The position numbers and the translations under genes were made by a program. The notes under the pieces are model-generated. The model was not told the DNA's origin, did no database searches, and saw only the letters and a program-made list of their open reading frames with translations. Below, one piece after another: positions 1 to 9,680 of a stretch of DNA of 64,000 bases; positions within the stretch are counted from its first letter, which is position 1; the number at the start of each line of letters is the position of its first letter. This DNA comes from Archegozetes longisetosus (taxonomy: Eukaryota > Arthropoda > Arachnida > Sarcoptiformes > Trhypochthoniidae). Where the stretch lies: NCBI GenBank assembly GCA_018873245.2, contig JAEMBT020000006.1, positions 10,791,855 through 10,855,854 on the forward strand. Direction: 5' to 3'.

Positions 1-799
1 AAACTTCGCGAAATGCATTAATAGCGCTTTTTTCAAAGTCAGTCATTATTGATATTGGTTGTAAATTAGGTTTCAATTCTATTAACGCTTTTAATAAACG
101 AATATAATTAGCTTCTAATTTTTTTGGCATCAGAGCAAAAACCAAAGGGATTACAGAATTGTATTTAACTGCATGAATTGTGTAAATTTGAGCAATTAGG
201 GGTGGAGAAGACTTGAAAGTTCCATCAGCATACCAATGTTCACAGTGGGTCATCAATTCCAGATTCTTTTGAGTTGAAAACAGCAGAATGCGATCATTTG
301 AAGGCCCACTATCATATAACAAAAAAAGTTGGCCGGTACATGTTTGAGTGTATTGTTCTGGAAATTGAAGTTCGAACAAGTTAGTTGGATTTGGCAATGG
401 GGCACTTTGTTGTCGACGAGCTCTTTGCACTCTTTTCTTCATTGCAGGGACAGATGGTAATTTGGCAGATACAGCAGACGATAACCCAACAGTTGAATTA
501 GCAATAATTTGATGTGCCGATTCCTGGGTATTTATTGCACGTACTTTCATGTCATTCAAGGTCTTCTTGGTTTCAGGCCCCGATGAATCAGGCACATGAT
601 TGTGTGTTGTGGACTTAAGTATTCTGCTTTCAAAAGTGTGAGCCCGTCCTGGAGATTTGTGAGTGCGATATTCAATACATTTCCATATTATTTTGTCGAC
701 TTGTTCTCTCTCTTTGCGAAAGGTGTATCCTGAGTATACTAACAAGTCGTGACCCTTTTGGCTTTTTACATATTTAAGAGACATTTTCTGGGAATACAT
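1..799 (-). CDS. FLYWCH-MULE transposase, N-terminal part (runs off window start)
   Basis: A continuous minus-strand frame runs from an ATG at 799 to base 1 with no stop (266 codons seen); a second in-frame ATG lies at 784. The first ~65 residues look like a FLYWCH zinc finger (LVYSGYTFRKER, then IWKC, CIEYR..., GRAHTF and THNHVPD). About 120 residues of linker follow, and then the start of a MULE-type DDE transposase domain: HWYADGTFK carries the first catalytic Asp and IMTDFEKSAINAF the second. The catalytic Glu lies outside the window. FLYWCH plus MULE is a known combination in animal Mutator-like transposases and in genes derived from them. The frame is unbroken, so this may be an active element or a domesticated gene; one end alone cannot separate the two. 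A GTTAA-type minisatellite begins about 10 bp upstream of the start and could be part of the element terminus. Confidence 0.8.
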   Translation of the reverse strand, partial: MYSQKMSLKYVKSQKGHDLLVYSGYTFRKEREQVDKIIWKCIEYRTHKSPGRAHTFESRILKSTTHNHVPDSSGPETKKTLNDMKVRAINTQESAHQIIANSTVGLSSAVSAKLPSVPAMKKRVQRARRQQSAPLPNPTNLFELQFPEQYTQTCTGQLFLLYDSGPSNDRILLFSTQKNLELMTHCEHWYADGTFKSSPPLIAQIYTIHAVKYNSVIPLVFALMPKKLEANYIRLLKALIELKPNLQPISIMTDFEKSAINAFREV

Positions 800-808
800 A
801 ATTTTAGT

Positions 809-1190
809 TAAAGTTGAGCTAAGTTGAGTTAAGTTGAGTTAAAGTTAAGTTAAAGTTAAGTTGAGTTAAGTTGAGTTAAGTTGAGTTGAGTTAAGTTAAA
901 GTTGAGTTGAGTTAAGTTAAGTTGAGTTAAGTTAAAGTTAAGTTAAATTAAAGTTAAGTTGCGTTAAGTTAAGTTGAGTTAAGTTGTGTTAAGTGAAGTA
1001 GAGCTAAGTTGCGTTAAGTTAAAGTTGAGTTAAGTTGAGTTAAGTTAAGTTGAGTTAAGTTAAAGTTAAGTTAAATTAAAGTTAAGTTGCGTTAAGTTAA
1101 GTTGAGTTAAGTTGTGTTAAGTGAAGTTGAGTTAAGTTGTGTTAAGTGAAGTTAAGTTAAAGTTAAGTTGAGCTAAGTTAAAGTTTAGTC
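809..1190. repeat. GTTAA/GTTGA minisatellite with a 128-bp higher-order unit
   Basis: About 380 bp are made of pentamers GTTAA and GTTGA with scattered variants (GTTGC, GTTGT, an extra A). A segment of about 80 bp starting at 921 recurs almost exactly at 1049, so a 128-bp higher-order period lies over the 5-bp one. It starts just upstream of the MULE reading frame. Confidence 0.9.
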
Positions 1191-1584
1191 CAGAATCGGA
1201 AAACTGCAGGCCCATTAGGGTTCCTCTAAAGGCCAAATTAATGGTCTTATTATTGAGTACTTGGGCTCCATGCGGTTTTTTGCACCAGTTTTACGCACTT
1301 CTCAGCCCCTGAGCAGTATAGGTGATTCTGGAAGTTTAGTATTAAGTAATTTATTTATTATTATGAAATATAAAAATAAGTATAAAAACATAATATAAAT
1401 ATATCACTTATTATTAAAATACAGTACATTAAATAAGTTCTTACTTTTGAAATTCAAATAAATTAATAAAAGGTATATCACAATATATAAGAATAAAAAT
1501 CACAATAAAAATCACAATAATATCACAATAAATAAATGTAAACAACCAGTGAATATAATGACAATAATCGCTTTAAAATTAGGT

Positions 1585-1690
1585 CATGCGCCCTTTTGTT
1601 TCACGCCTTTATGTACAACGCCCTATCAACTTTGCGCCCTTTCGTCTGCGCCCTTATGTCCCACGCTTTTATGTCAGCGCCCTTATGCCA
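1585..1690 (+). repeat. Degenerate ~15-bp tandem repeat
   Basis: Seven imperfect units of 13-17 bp, consensus close to GCGCCCTTATGTC with two or three leading bases, for example CGCCCTTATGTCCC and CAGCGCCCTTATG. Clearly more GC-rich than the sequence around it. Confidence 0.7.
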
Positions 1691-2289
1691 TAAACCTAAT
1701 AATTCATCCAAATATCCGCGACTTCACCGAATGGCTCAAAAACTGCTACCAATACCTGCTACTAATCTCACGAGTGAACGTAACTTGAGCGCTTCCGGCC
1801 TTACATTAACCGATAATCGCTCACAAATCAGTCCGGAATCAGTTAATCATTTACTTTTTATCAGATCTAACTTTGATTTGATATAACCTGTAACACTGAT
1901 ATTAATAAAAGCATAATTTATTAATTAAACTAATAATTAATTACTAATTATTATTGACATCACTGCGATAGTGGACGGGAGTGACGGGGATGAGTGAATA
2001 TTTAGGCGGCGGGAGTGGTCGGGAGCGGGAATGGGCTTTGAAATGTCGGGAGTGAACTGAAGTGAGATTTGCCTCATTTTTCGGACGCTAATTCCAATTT
2101 ACTTTTACCTAATTCTCTAAGAGTCAGGTTGGACTCGATAGAGTATTTTGTTTGATACTCACCTTCTCGTACTCTTTATTATAAATATGATATGGATATA
2201 TACTTCAAATAAAAGAGTTCTTCTATTTCATAATAATTATTTTATTATATCTTCCGATATACAATGAATAACAGTTAAGGATTTATGTT

Positions 2290-2292
<3 letters not shown>

Positions 2293-2356
<64 letters not shown>
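2293..2356 (+). repeat. (TC)32 microsatellite
   Basis: Uninterrupted TC dinucleotides, 64 bases. Confidence 0.97.
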
Positions 2357-2360
<4 letters not shown>

Positions 2361-3630
2361 CACAACTTCTCTTGCCTTTTATAGTTTTTGGTTCTCACAA
2401 TGGTTATTTTTATCTGAAGACAAAAAATATTTGTAGTTTAGGTAAATAGTACTTATACCATTATTTATCACTCAAATGAAAAATGATGTACTGTAATCTC
2501 AAAGATAATTACTCATTACTAGAGCAGTGATGTTCATGCATTTACATGTTTTCTTTGGTGCCTTAAATCGCATGCAAATCAATAAACAAATATAAATCGC
2601 TTAAAAACGAATCAAATGATTATGGTTTTACAATACATAAAAATGCGTATTTTGAGGGAATTTTATTTTACATATGTATTTAAGGCATTAAGCTTTACAT
2701 TGCATATTTTCCCTGATTTTCTCATGTCACATTGGAATTTTTTTCAACTAATAGCTAGAAAAAAACTGACCAAAACTGACCCAAACAAGTTTATGATGTC
2801 AATTGTTAGCAATGTGAGCACATGTTATTACAACGTCGAAATCTAGTAAATTGAATCTCTCTAAATTTATTTCTATTTTTATAGCGCATTAGTATCTTAT
2901 TTTAGTTGTATTAGATTTTTTTAAAACTAAAATGCTTAAAACAAAGAAGAGTAACAGTGCAAAACTTCGCCAGTATGTAAAAGATTTTGGAAATGATTTG
3001 TTTACAACCGATGGTATAATTTTCTATTGTCAAGTTTGTGAAAAGAGCATCAATGCTGATACTAAATTTCAAGTCTCTCAACACATCGATACTGGAAAAC
3101 ATACTAACAATTTGCGAAACTTCAGTGAAAAGAACTCAGCAAAGCAAACTTTAATAAAGAAGTACTTAGTAGTAACTTTGGTAAGAAATCTGAATTTTCA
3201 CAGGAATTAAGTAAAGCATTACTGGCATCTGACATACCATTTAATAAATTAAAAAATGAAACTTTTAAGTATTTTCTTGCGAAATATACAAACGAAACTA
3301 TTCCAGATCCTTCAACTTTGAGAAAGAACTATTTACCAAAATGTTACGAAAAGACAATTGAGAGAATTAGAGAAGAGTTAGTAGATAAAAATATTTGGGT
3401 TTCAATCGATGAAAGCACTGCTATCAAAGAACGATATGTAGCAAACGTAACTGTGGGAAAATTAGAAAGTGGACTATACACTAAGCCTTTTCTTTTAACT
3501 TTTGAAACTTTAAATAAGACAAATCATTTCTCAATCGCCCAACTATTCAATGATGCGCTCAATCTTTTATGGCCTAATGGAACCAAATACGATAATGTTT
3601 TACTTTTCGTTACTGATGCTGCAAAATATA

Positions 3631-4080
3631 AGGGACCCCGAAAGGAAACCGGCGATTTAATGGTTTTAGCAATGGTTTTAGCAATGGTTTTAGCAATGGT
3701 TTTGTATTGTAAACAATCGATTGCGGTAAGTCTTTTGTAGACTTCTACCGCCATTTCGAAACCGATCAAACCATATCTTACACTGAGTCTCTCCCAAACC
3801 ATTGCTGCCATATATCTCCCGAATCTTATGGTACGCAGCTCTTGCACTAGAGCCCTGATCAAATTCATATAAGAGACAATGCCTTATATGTGTCTTATCG
3901 ACTTCCTCTTTGGCCATTTGTGGATAATTGATATTAATCTGAAAACTTATATAATGTATTCACTAATATTAGTATTTCAAATTTAGCAATGGTTTTGGAT
4001 TGTAAACAATCGATTTAATGTCCATATATAACGTGAAATATAATGTTAATAAATCGCCGGTTTCTTTTCGGGGTTCCTTG
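3631..4080. mobile_element. 450-bp MITE nested in the hAT transposase
   Basis: Terminal inverted repeats of about 29 bp (left begins AGGGACCCCGAAAGGAAACC; right at 4050-4080 is its near-perfect inverse) flank the insert. TATA occurs directly on both sides (3627-3630 and 4081-4084). Removing the insert plus one TATA rejoins the hAT frame as ...DAAKYMKLAAK..., which supports the boundaries, although a TA duplication in a TA-rich site cannot be excluded. Inside are three copies of a 12-bp unit (ATGGTTTTAGCA, 3660-3695), a 34-bp direct repeat (3688-3722 and 3982-4015), and between these a mariner transposase fragment on the minus strand. Confidence 0.85.
3723..3917 (-). pseudogene. mariner transposase N-terminal HTH fragment captured in the MITE
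   Basis: The minus strand reads MAKEEVDKTHIRHCLLYEFD, then QGSSARAAYHKI...GLGETQCKIWFDRFRNGG. This is the paired helix-turn-helix head of mariner/SETMAR-type transposases (compare HIRHCLLYEF and WFxxFRxG). It stops right after the first HTH and no catalytic DDD domain is present, so it is a truncated passenger. Confidence 0.8.
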
Positions 4081-4862
4081 TATATGAAATTAGCTGCAAA
4101 AGAACTCACAGTTTTGTTTCCAAAAATGATTCATTTAACCTGTCTAGCACATGGAATGCATCGCGTGGCCGAAACTGTTCGCACATCTTTTCCAGATGTA
4201 GACAAATTAATTTCAAATATCAAAAAAATTTTTATTAAGGCACCAAAAAGAGTTGAAATATTTAGAGAAAAAGCTCCTGGTCTCAGTTTGCCACCACAGC
4301 CAATAATTACAAGGTGGGTAACATGGATTGATACAGTTTCATATTATGCAAATAATTTTGAAAGTATTAAAGAAGTTATTAATAGTTTAGATCCTGAAGA
4401 TGCAGCTTCTATTCAAGTGTCACAAAATGTTTATCTCAAACAAATATTAAAGAACAATTGGCTTATATTTCAACCAACTTCAAGTGCTTATCTGAAGGAA
4501 TCAAAGAACTTGAAAAATCAGATTTAAAATTAGTTGAATCAGTAAAAATAGTTGAAGGCATTATTTCTCAAATAAACGCGTCTAGAGGTTCAACTGCTCA
4601 AGTAGTTAAAAGGAAATTAGACTATGTTTTAATCAAAAATTCAGGCTATAAAACAATTTCAAGTATTGCCAAAATACTAAGTGGAGAAAGTAACGAATCG
4701 ATTTCAAACTTAGAAGTTAAAGAAGTTATGAACTTGGAATTCTCACCTATAACTTCATGTGATGTTAAACGCACTTTCTCAAGATATAAAAATTTACTAA
4801 CTGATAAACGTAGAAGTTATACATTTGATAACCTAAAAATGACTCTTTGTAATTCTAATTGA

Positions 4863-5703
4863 ACACATCTTAAAACTTTTAATATGGATAATTTATTTCC
4901 ACTTTTAGCCAATTATATAGAGTATATTTAGACGCATATTTTTAAGATTTGAAGTGCATAAATACATACATTTTTGAAATTTTTAAATACATATTTTCAT
5001 TGCTTTACTCGTTACAAATGAAAGTTGTAAACTGCACTTTCTATTTTACTACTAAACTACTTTATTATAGATTAAGGTTAATCTCTTAAGATGACTAACT
5101 AAACAATTATAGAAACTAAAGCACTATTTTTTTTATATTTCACACTATTAACAAGACCCACCGTATGATTTTTACGATGCTCCGCCTTCTCAGAATTCAA
5201 CAATAAATTATACCAAAGTGGGTGTATCTCTTGAACGGGTGGAAGGAACTTCAAAAAATTCAAATTTCGCATTATCTCGGCGAGTACTATCGATTTGAAC
5301 CCCCTCTCAATTTTTATGGGGTCGCGCAGACTTATCTCCCTTAACCGTGCATTGAGCTATTGTGCATTCAGTTAAACTTTGAATAAGTATTAGGATATGT
5401 TACAGATTGAGAAACGTTTTGATGCTTTTCCAGAATTAACTTCAACCTATGACCAAAATAAAGTTCGATTTAAAAGTGGGTGTGTGGGTCAAATGAAATT
5501 TTCGATGTTACAATTTTACCATAGAACTAACGGTAAAGAGATTATACATTTAATTTATTATTTTTCAAACAAGAAGCAATAGAAACGTAATATTTTTGAT
5601 ACAATATATAGGCCGAATAGGGAACTCTTTTGACGTCATCAAGTTGCCCCACCCACCACAATATAAAGTTCCCCTTCTCATTGTGCTTATTAGATTTTTT
5701 GTA
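4863..5703. other. Non-coding stretch
   Basis: AT-rich 3-prime flank of the hAT copy, followed by unclassified repeat-like sequence (5200-5400, mid-GC). The frame at 5397-5582 matches no family I know. No gene supported. Confidence 0.5.
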
Positions 5704-5706
5704 TTA

Positions 5707-8296
5707 GGTATCGTCCATTAATAACGTTACACCAAAATGGCCAACGTTTCGGAATAGGAGGCAGTCAGAGAAAATTTGTTGTTTGCTGCTTTTACCCTGA
5801 AACCGGTTTCGCAATCTGCATAAACTTAAAATATAATCATCGTAATTATCTTTTGATACTTTGGTTGGCTTTTACTTTCCCGAGAAGCTGGCAAAGCCAT
5901 TACATACCTATATATTAATCATCAGTATTACTTGACAAGCAAAAAAGTCTCAAGCCACACCCACTTTCGACGAAGTCTAAGCTCCGCCCACAAAAAAAAT
6001 GTTGAGCTACGTCCACCAAAATTTTCCTAATGTTCTTCCAAGTATACTGATTAAAAATATAAAAACTGATTCTCGATATTCCTTCTGGGGGCGGAGTTAT
6101 GAGTATTGAAAGTTTCGATATTTCAATTTTTGGTTGGCTATTACTTTCCGGAGAAGCAGGAAAGCCATTACTTACCTACATATTTATTATTGGTATCACT
6201 TGACGAACAAGTCTCAAGCCACGCCCACCAAAATTTTCCTAAATGTTCTTCCAAGTATACTGGTTAAGAATATGAAAACAGATTCTCGAAATTCCTTCTG
6301 GACGCGGAGTTATGAGTATTCAAGTTTTCCTTATTTTGCTCATAAAAACCACTTCAAATATTGTTTCAACTATATGATTCAATGAATTTTATAAAACATT
6401 TAATGGCTAAATAGTTGCACACAATTTGAAAAATATATTTTATATATATCAAAAAGAATTAACTAAGTTTATGCATGCAAATCATAAAGTTAAATTATTT
6501 TATTGAAATTTATTGCATCAATATAATTTTCAAGATATAATGAGTATATAAAAATAACGATTAAAAACTTAAGAAATTTTATCGACTTTCTTTTATTAAA
6601 ATTTCCTCTGAGAAAGTGGTCATCAATTTTTGAAGGTACGGTATTAATCACCTTCATCCCATTTATTTCAGTATCAGAAATATCAACTAGAATGACGATA
6701 GATTCAGATGTTTTCTGAAAGACATGCATACTGTGAATTGTAAAATTTATCTATATACGTTATCATTATTAAGCAATAGACTAATTTAAAACACGAGTCC
6801 CGCCTGGCTCTAACGTAAACGAATTGAGATCTCACATTGAGGTCCCCGATCTCAATTTGTACAACTAGCAAACAACAAAACATAAGCCAATATAAATTGT
6901 TTAATACAAATTCTAAAATTAATTACAAAAGATCCCGAGTCACGAAATAAATGTGACAATACTTTATACCCATTCGATGCTACACCTTGCTTTCGGCTGG
7001 CACTAGTTCCAATCAACCCTCCATCAGTCGCTAGGATTGGATTATATTCTGACACAGAAATAGAGTATGACAATAATTTAGATTTCGAAGTTAGTAATTA
7101 AACTGGATAATCTTTCAAACATGTAAATAACTCAAAATTTTCTAAAATCCAAAAACTACTTTAATTATAAAATTAGAATAAAGTACATAAAATAAGCTTG
7201 ATAAATTTCTTATGTTTTTAATATTAATTTTCACAGACATTAAATCTTGAAATTTATATTGGCGTAATAGATACAATAAAACGGTTTTAACATTCCAAAT
7301 TGTGTGCAGCTATTTAGCCATTAAATTTTTTTTATAAAATTCATTGAATCATATAGTTGAAACAATATTTGAAGTGGTTTTTATGAGCAAAATAAGGAAA
7401 ACTTGAATACTCATAACTCCGCGTCCAGAAGGAATTTCGAGAATCTGTTTTCATATTCTTAACCAGTATACTTGGAAGAACATTTAGGAAAATTTTGGTG
7501 GACGTAGCTCAAAATTTTTTTTTGTGGGCGGAGCTTAGACTTCGTCGAAAGTGGATGTGGCTTGAGACTTTTGCTTGTCAAGTAATACTGATGATTAATA
7601 TATAGGTATGTAATGGCTTTGCCAGCTTCTCGGGAAAGTAAAAGCCAACCGATACTTTTACTATTATTTCTCAGTTTTCTCTTAATTATATACAGTTAAG
7701 TCAAAATATATAGATAAAAATTTTGATTTTCAAATAAAAACATTGATTGTAATGTAAAAAATTAAACTATAAATCTGCTTTATTACTCGTTAACAGTTCT
7801 CCCATAAAATGTGTTAATAACTTTGAATACTTTTCATCTGTCTCTATAAAACTCTCTTCAAATTTAATCTGATTTAATAACTGCACTTATTTTTATAAAA
7901 TTCACTTATATTTCCTTAGTTATTTGTATAAGTTTTCAAACTTATTAATAACAAAGATCCTACAGTAGGCTTGGAAAAATCCCCGTTATGAGATTTTTCA
8001 GTTAAGGTATTACTACTGCCTCCTATTCCGAAAGCCTACCCCAAAATGACCTTTTCGTCGGGATCCCCTACCCCATGTTACGCTGTAGTTAGCAAGGCTT
8101 TAACACCACTCCGCCCCCTAGATGGAACGTTACATTTTTTCAAACCTTTTCATTGTGATTTTTTATGCAAGAAAACTAAGTAAAAGAATGTAATGTTCAC
8201 ATGCCTCCGAACACTACCCCCTCATGTTAAAATTTGTTACATTTAGCTCTTGATACCCCCTGCCCCTTCAGCGTAACGTTATTAATGGACGATGCC
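5707..8296. mobile_element. Harbinger-like DNA element, 2.6 kb, non-autonomous
   Basis: Inverted ends: the left starts GGTATCGTCCATTAATAACG and the right end at 8296 is the inverse of GGCATCGTCCATTAATAACG. TTA stands directly outside both ends (5704-5706 and 8297-8299), as for PIF/Harbinger elements, which duplicate TWA. Slightly inside, a 16-bp word (CGGAATAGGAGGCAGT, near 5751) has its inverse near 8015-8030. Most of the interior is a set of repeat modules in direct and inverted order, and no transposase is recognised. Two frames in the loop (6490-6729 and 6852-7073, both minus) look like no family I can name. Confidence 0.7.
5861..7660. repeat. Internal direct and inverted modules forming a large foldback
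   Basis: Module 1 (5861-6111) is repeated directly at 6131-6332, and an inverted copy lies at about 7410-7655; all share GGTTGGCTTTTACTTTCC-like, CCACCAAAATTTTCCTAA and GGAGTTATGAGTATT words. The inverted pairing continues inward (6321-6434 with 7297-7412), giving arms of about 245-300 bp around an 860-bp loop. The inner part of the right arm follows the second module and the outer part follows the first, so the arms have recombined or rearranged. Confidence 0.85.
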
Positions 8297-8672
8297 TTAT
8301 CAAACTTTTAGTTGTCATTTTACTTGAATTCTTTTCAAATAAGTACATCCAAACATGTTTATAGAGAATCTTCGTTTACAATGAACACTTTATTCTGCGC
8401 TCAAATCAGAATCCATAGTTATTTGAGTTGGATATTGTAAATCCGGTTCATAATGAACGCTACCGGTTGCATCCATCTGTTCAACATAGACGAGTTAGAG
8501 TGTAGTTTCAGTTACTACTGATGATTCATTTGTCTTATGATTCGTACGTAAATCTTACAATCTGAATAAAAGTTCAAATGATATCTTAACTTTAACTTTC
8601 CCTCAAAATATATTGAAAAGTAGTGTCAAGATTTCGAGTGCGTATTAGTTAATTTCGAATCAGTAGTAAATA

Positions 8673-9176
8673 ATGTCCACGTTTAAGGACAATTATAACA
8701 TAAACATAAAATGTATTCGATGTCCTTACGACAAAAACCATATGATTCAATCAAATAGAATGCCAAAACATTTGATTAATTGCGAAAAGGTTTGTATTTG
8801 TATGATTTTCAGTACTTTTACCGACTAATTATTAATGTTTTAATTGCGAACACTAGAGAAGTGCTCAAGTCTTAGTTATGTGTCCGTTCAATGGATCGCA
8901 TAGAGTCCCAAAGGAGCAAATGGAAAAACATCTATTGAGGTGTAGAGACATGTCGGTCATTCTCTTCGAACAAGGTTTGCATCAATTCATTCAATTGTTA
9001 GTTAATTGTTTCAACAGTTAATCAACTCATGATTCTCGTCTTTTATTTTTATTTGTATTTTGTATTAAGCGCTCAATTGTAAACCAATTGATCCCACTAT
9101 TAACTGTTCAAACAAACCACATACTGAGGACAACATGCATCACAACAAACCTCATTCTGAAGATAATTGGGACTAA
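8673..9176 (+). CDS. GTSF1: GTSF1/Asterix-like protein with two CHHC zinc fingers
   Basis: Three exons by hand: 8673-8789, 8857-8974 and 9070-9176, all GT-AG with matching phase, encoding 113 aa. The protein has two perfect CHHC (U11-48K type) zinc fingers: C17-x5-H23-x9-H33-x3-C37 (CPYDKNHMI...HLINC) and C48-x5-H54-x9-H64-x3-C68 (CPFNGSHRV...HLLRC). An acidic tail ending SEDNWD follows; tryptophans in acidic tails are typical of GTSF1. In animals GTSF1/Asterix binds Piwi-clade Argonautes and is needed for piRNA-guided silencing; some GTSF1 paralogues boost Piwi slicing. It is shorter than most family members (fly Asterix is about 167 aa), mainly in the tail. The exons are too short to stand out as open frames. 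The third exon rests on phase, splice sites and tail composition, so it is the least certain. Confidence 0.85.
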
Positions 9177-9680
9177 AGTCATTGAACAGTCCATTTAATT
9201 AGTTCAAATTTGACAAAATAGATTCAAATTGGTCTGATTTGATTTGAAAAATAGTTAGCTTATAAATTGTTATTTTTTAAAAATATTTCAAAAGTATTGG
9301 ACATATTTGAAATCTTTAAGAATGTATTTTCACTCAATACTTATTCAAAAGCAAATAAATAATAAATTAGTTTCAAATTATATTACAATAGATTATTTGA
9401 TAAGTATTACAATATGAATAGCTCATGAGTGATAAGTCTCGATTAGATAATAACAATTGACTAACAAGTACAGAAATTTGTTATTTCTCTTATTAGCTGT
9501 GATTGTGTTGAGTTGCAACAATAGCTGTGAATCATCTGTGTTTTACGGTAATTTCAAGTTATATCCAACCATTAAACTCAATATAAATATTCGCTCCATT
9601 GTTCAAACGTTTAGAATATAAATCAAAAGTAAGAATCATTAGAAAAATTAATTCAAATTTCAATTGAATATTTGGGAAGA

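Larger units (their letters stand above)
1191..2524. other. Non-coding stretch
   Basis: No gene is recognised. It holds a 15-bp degenerate tandem repeat (1585-1690), a G-rich patch around 1968-2060 with repeated GGGAGTG-like words, and a TC microsatellite (2293-2356). Two small frames at 1549-1886 are only the tandem repeat read in different phases. Confidence 0.6.
2932..4861 (+). pseudogene. hAT-superfamily transposase, broken and interrupted by a MITE
   Basis: Pieces in order: a BED-like zinc finger at 2932-3165 (YCQVCEKS then HIDTGKH, a CxxC...HxxxxxH pattern); an RNase-H-like first half at 3168-3630 (NIWVSIDEST, then LLFVTDAAKY); a continuation at 4084-4455 with HLTCLAHGMHRV and PIITRWVTW; and a C-terminal dimerisation motif at about 4740-4861 (VKRTFSRYKNLL). 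The pieces change frame near 3165 and again near 4450, and a 450-bp MITE sits at 3631-4080, so the gene is dead. The protein resembles the CGGBP1-like hAT group found widely in arthropods. A hAT-like left end could be the CAGTGATG at 2525, but I found no convincing inverted partner or 8-bp target duplication, so the element limits are unresolved. Confidence 0.8.

Noticed and set aside
2525-2540. CAGTGATG as the hAT left end
   Set aside because: No inverted partner or 8-bp duplication found downstream, so not called.
3524-3868. 114-codon minus-strand frame
   Set aside because: Complement of the hAT frame running into MITE repeats.
6852-7073. Minus-strand frame with a NGYK motif, possibly FLYWCH-like
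   Set aside because: Too short and lacks the cysteine and histidine pattern; left as part of the transposon loop.
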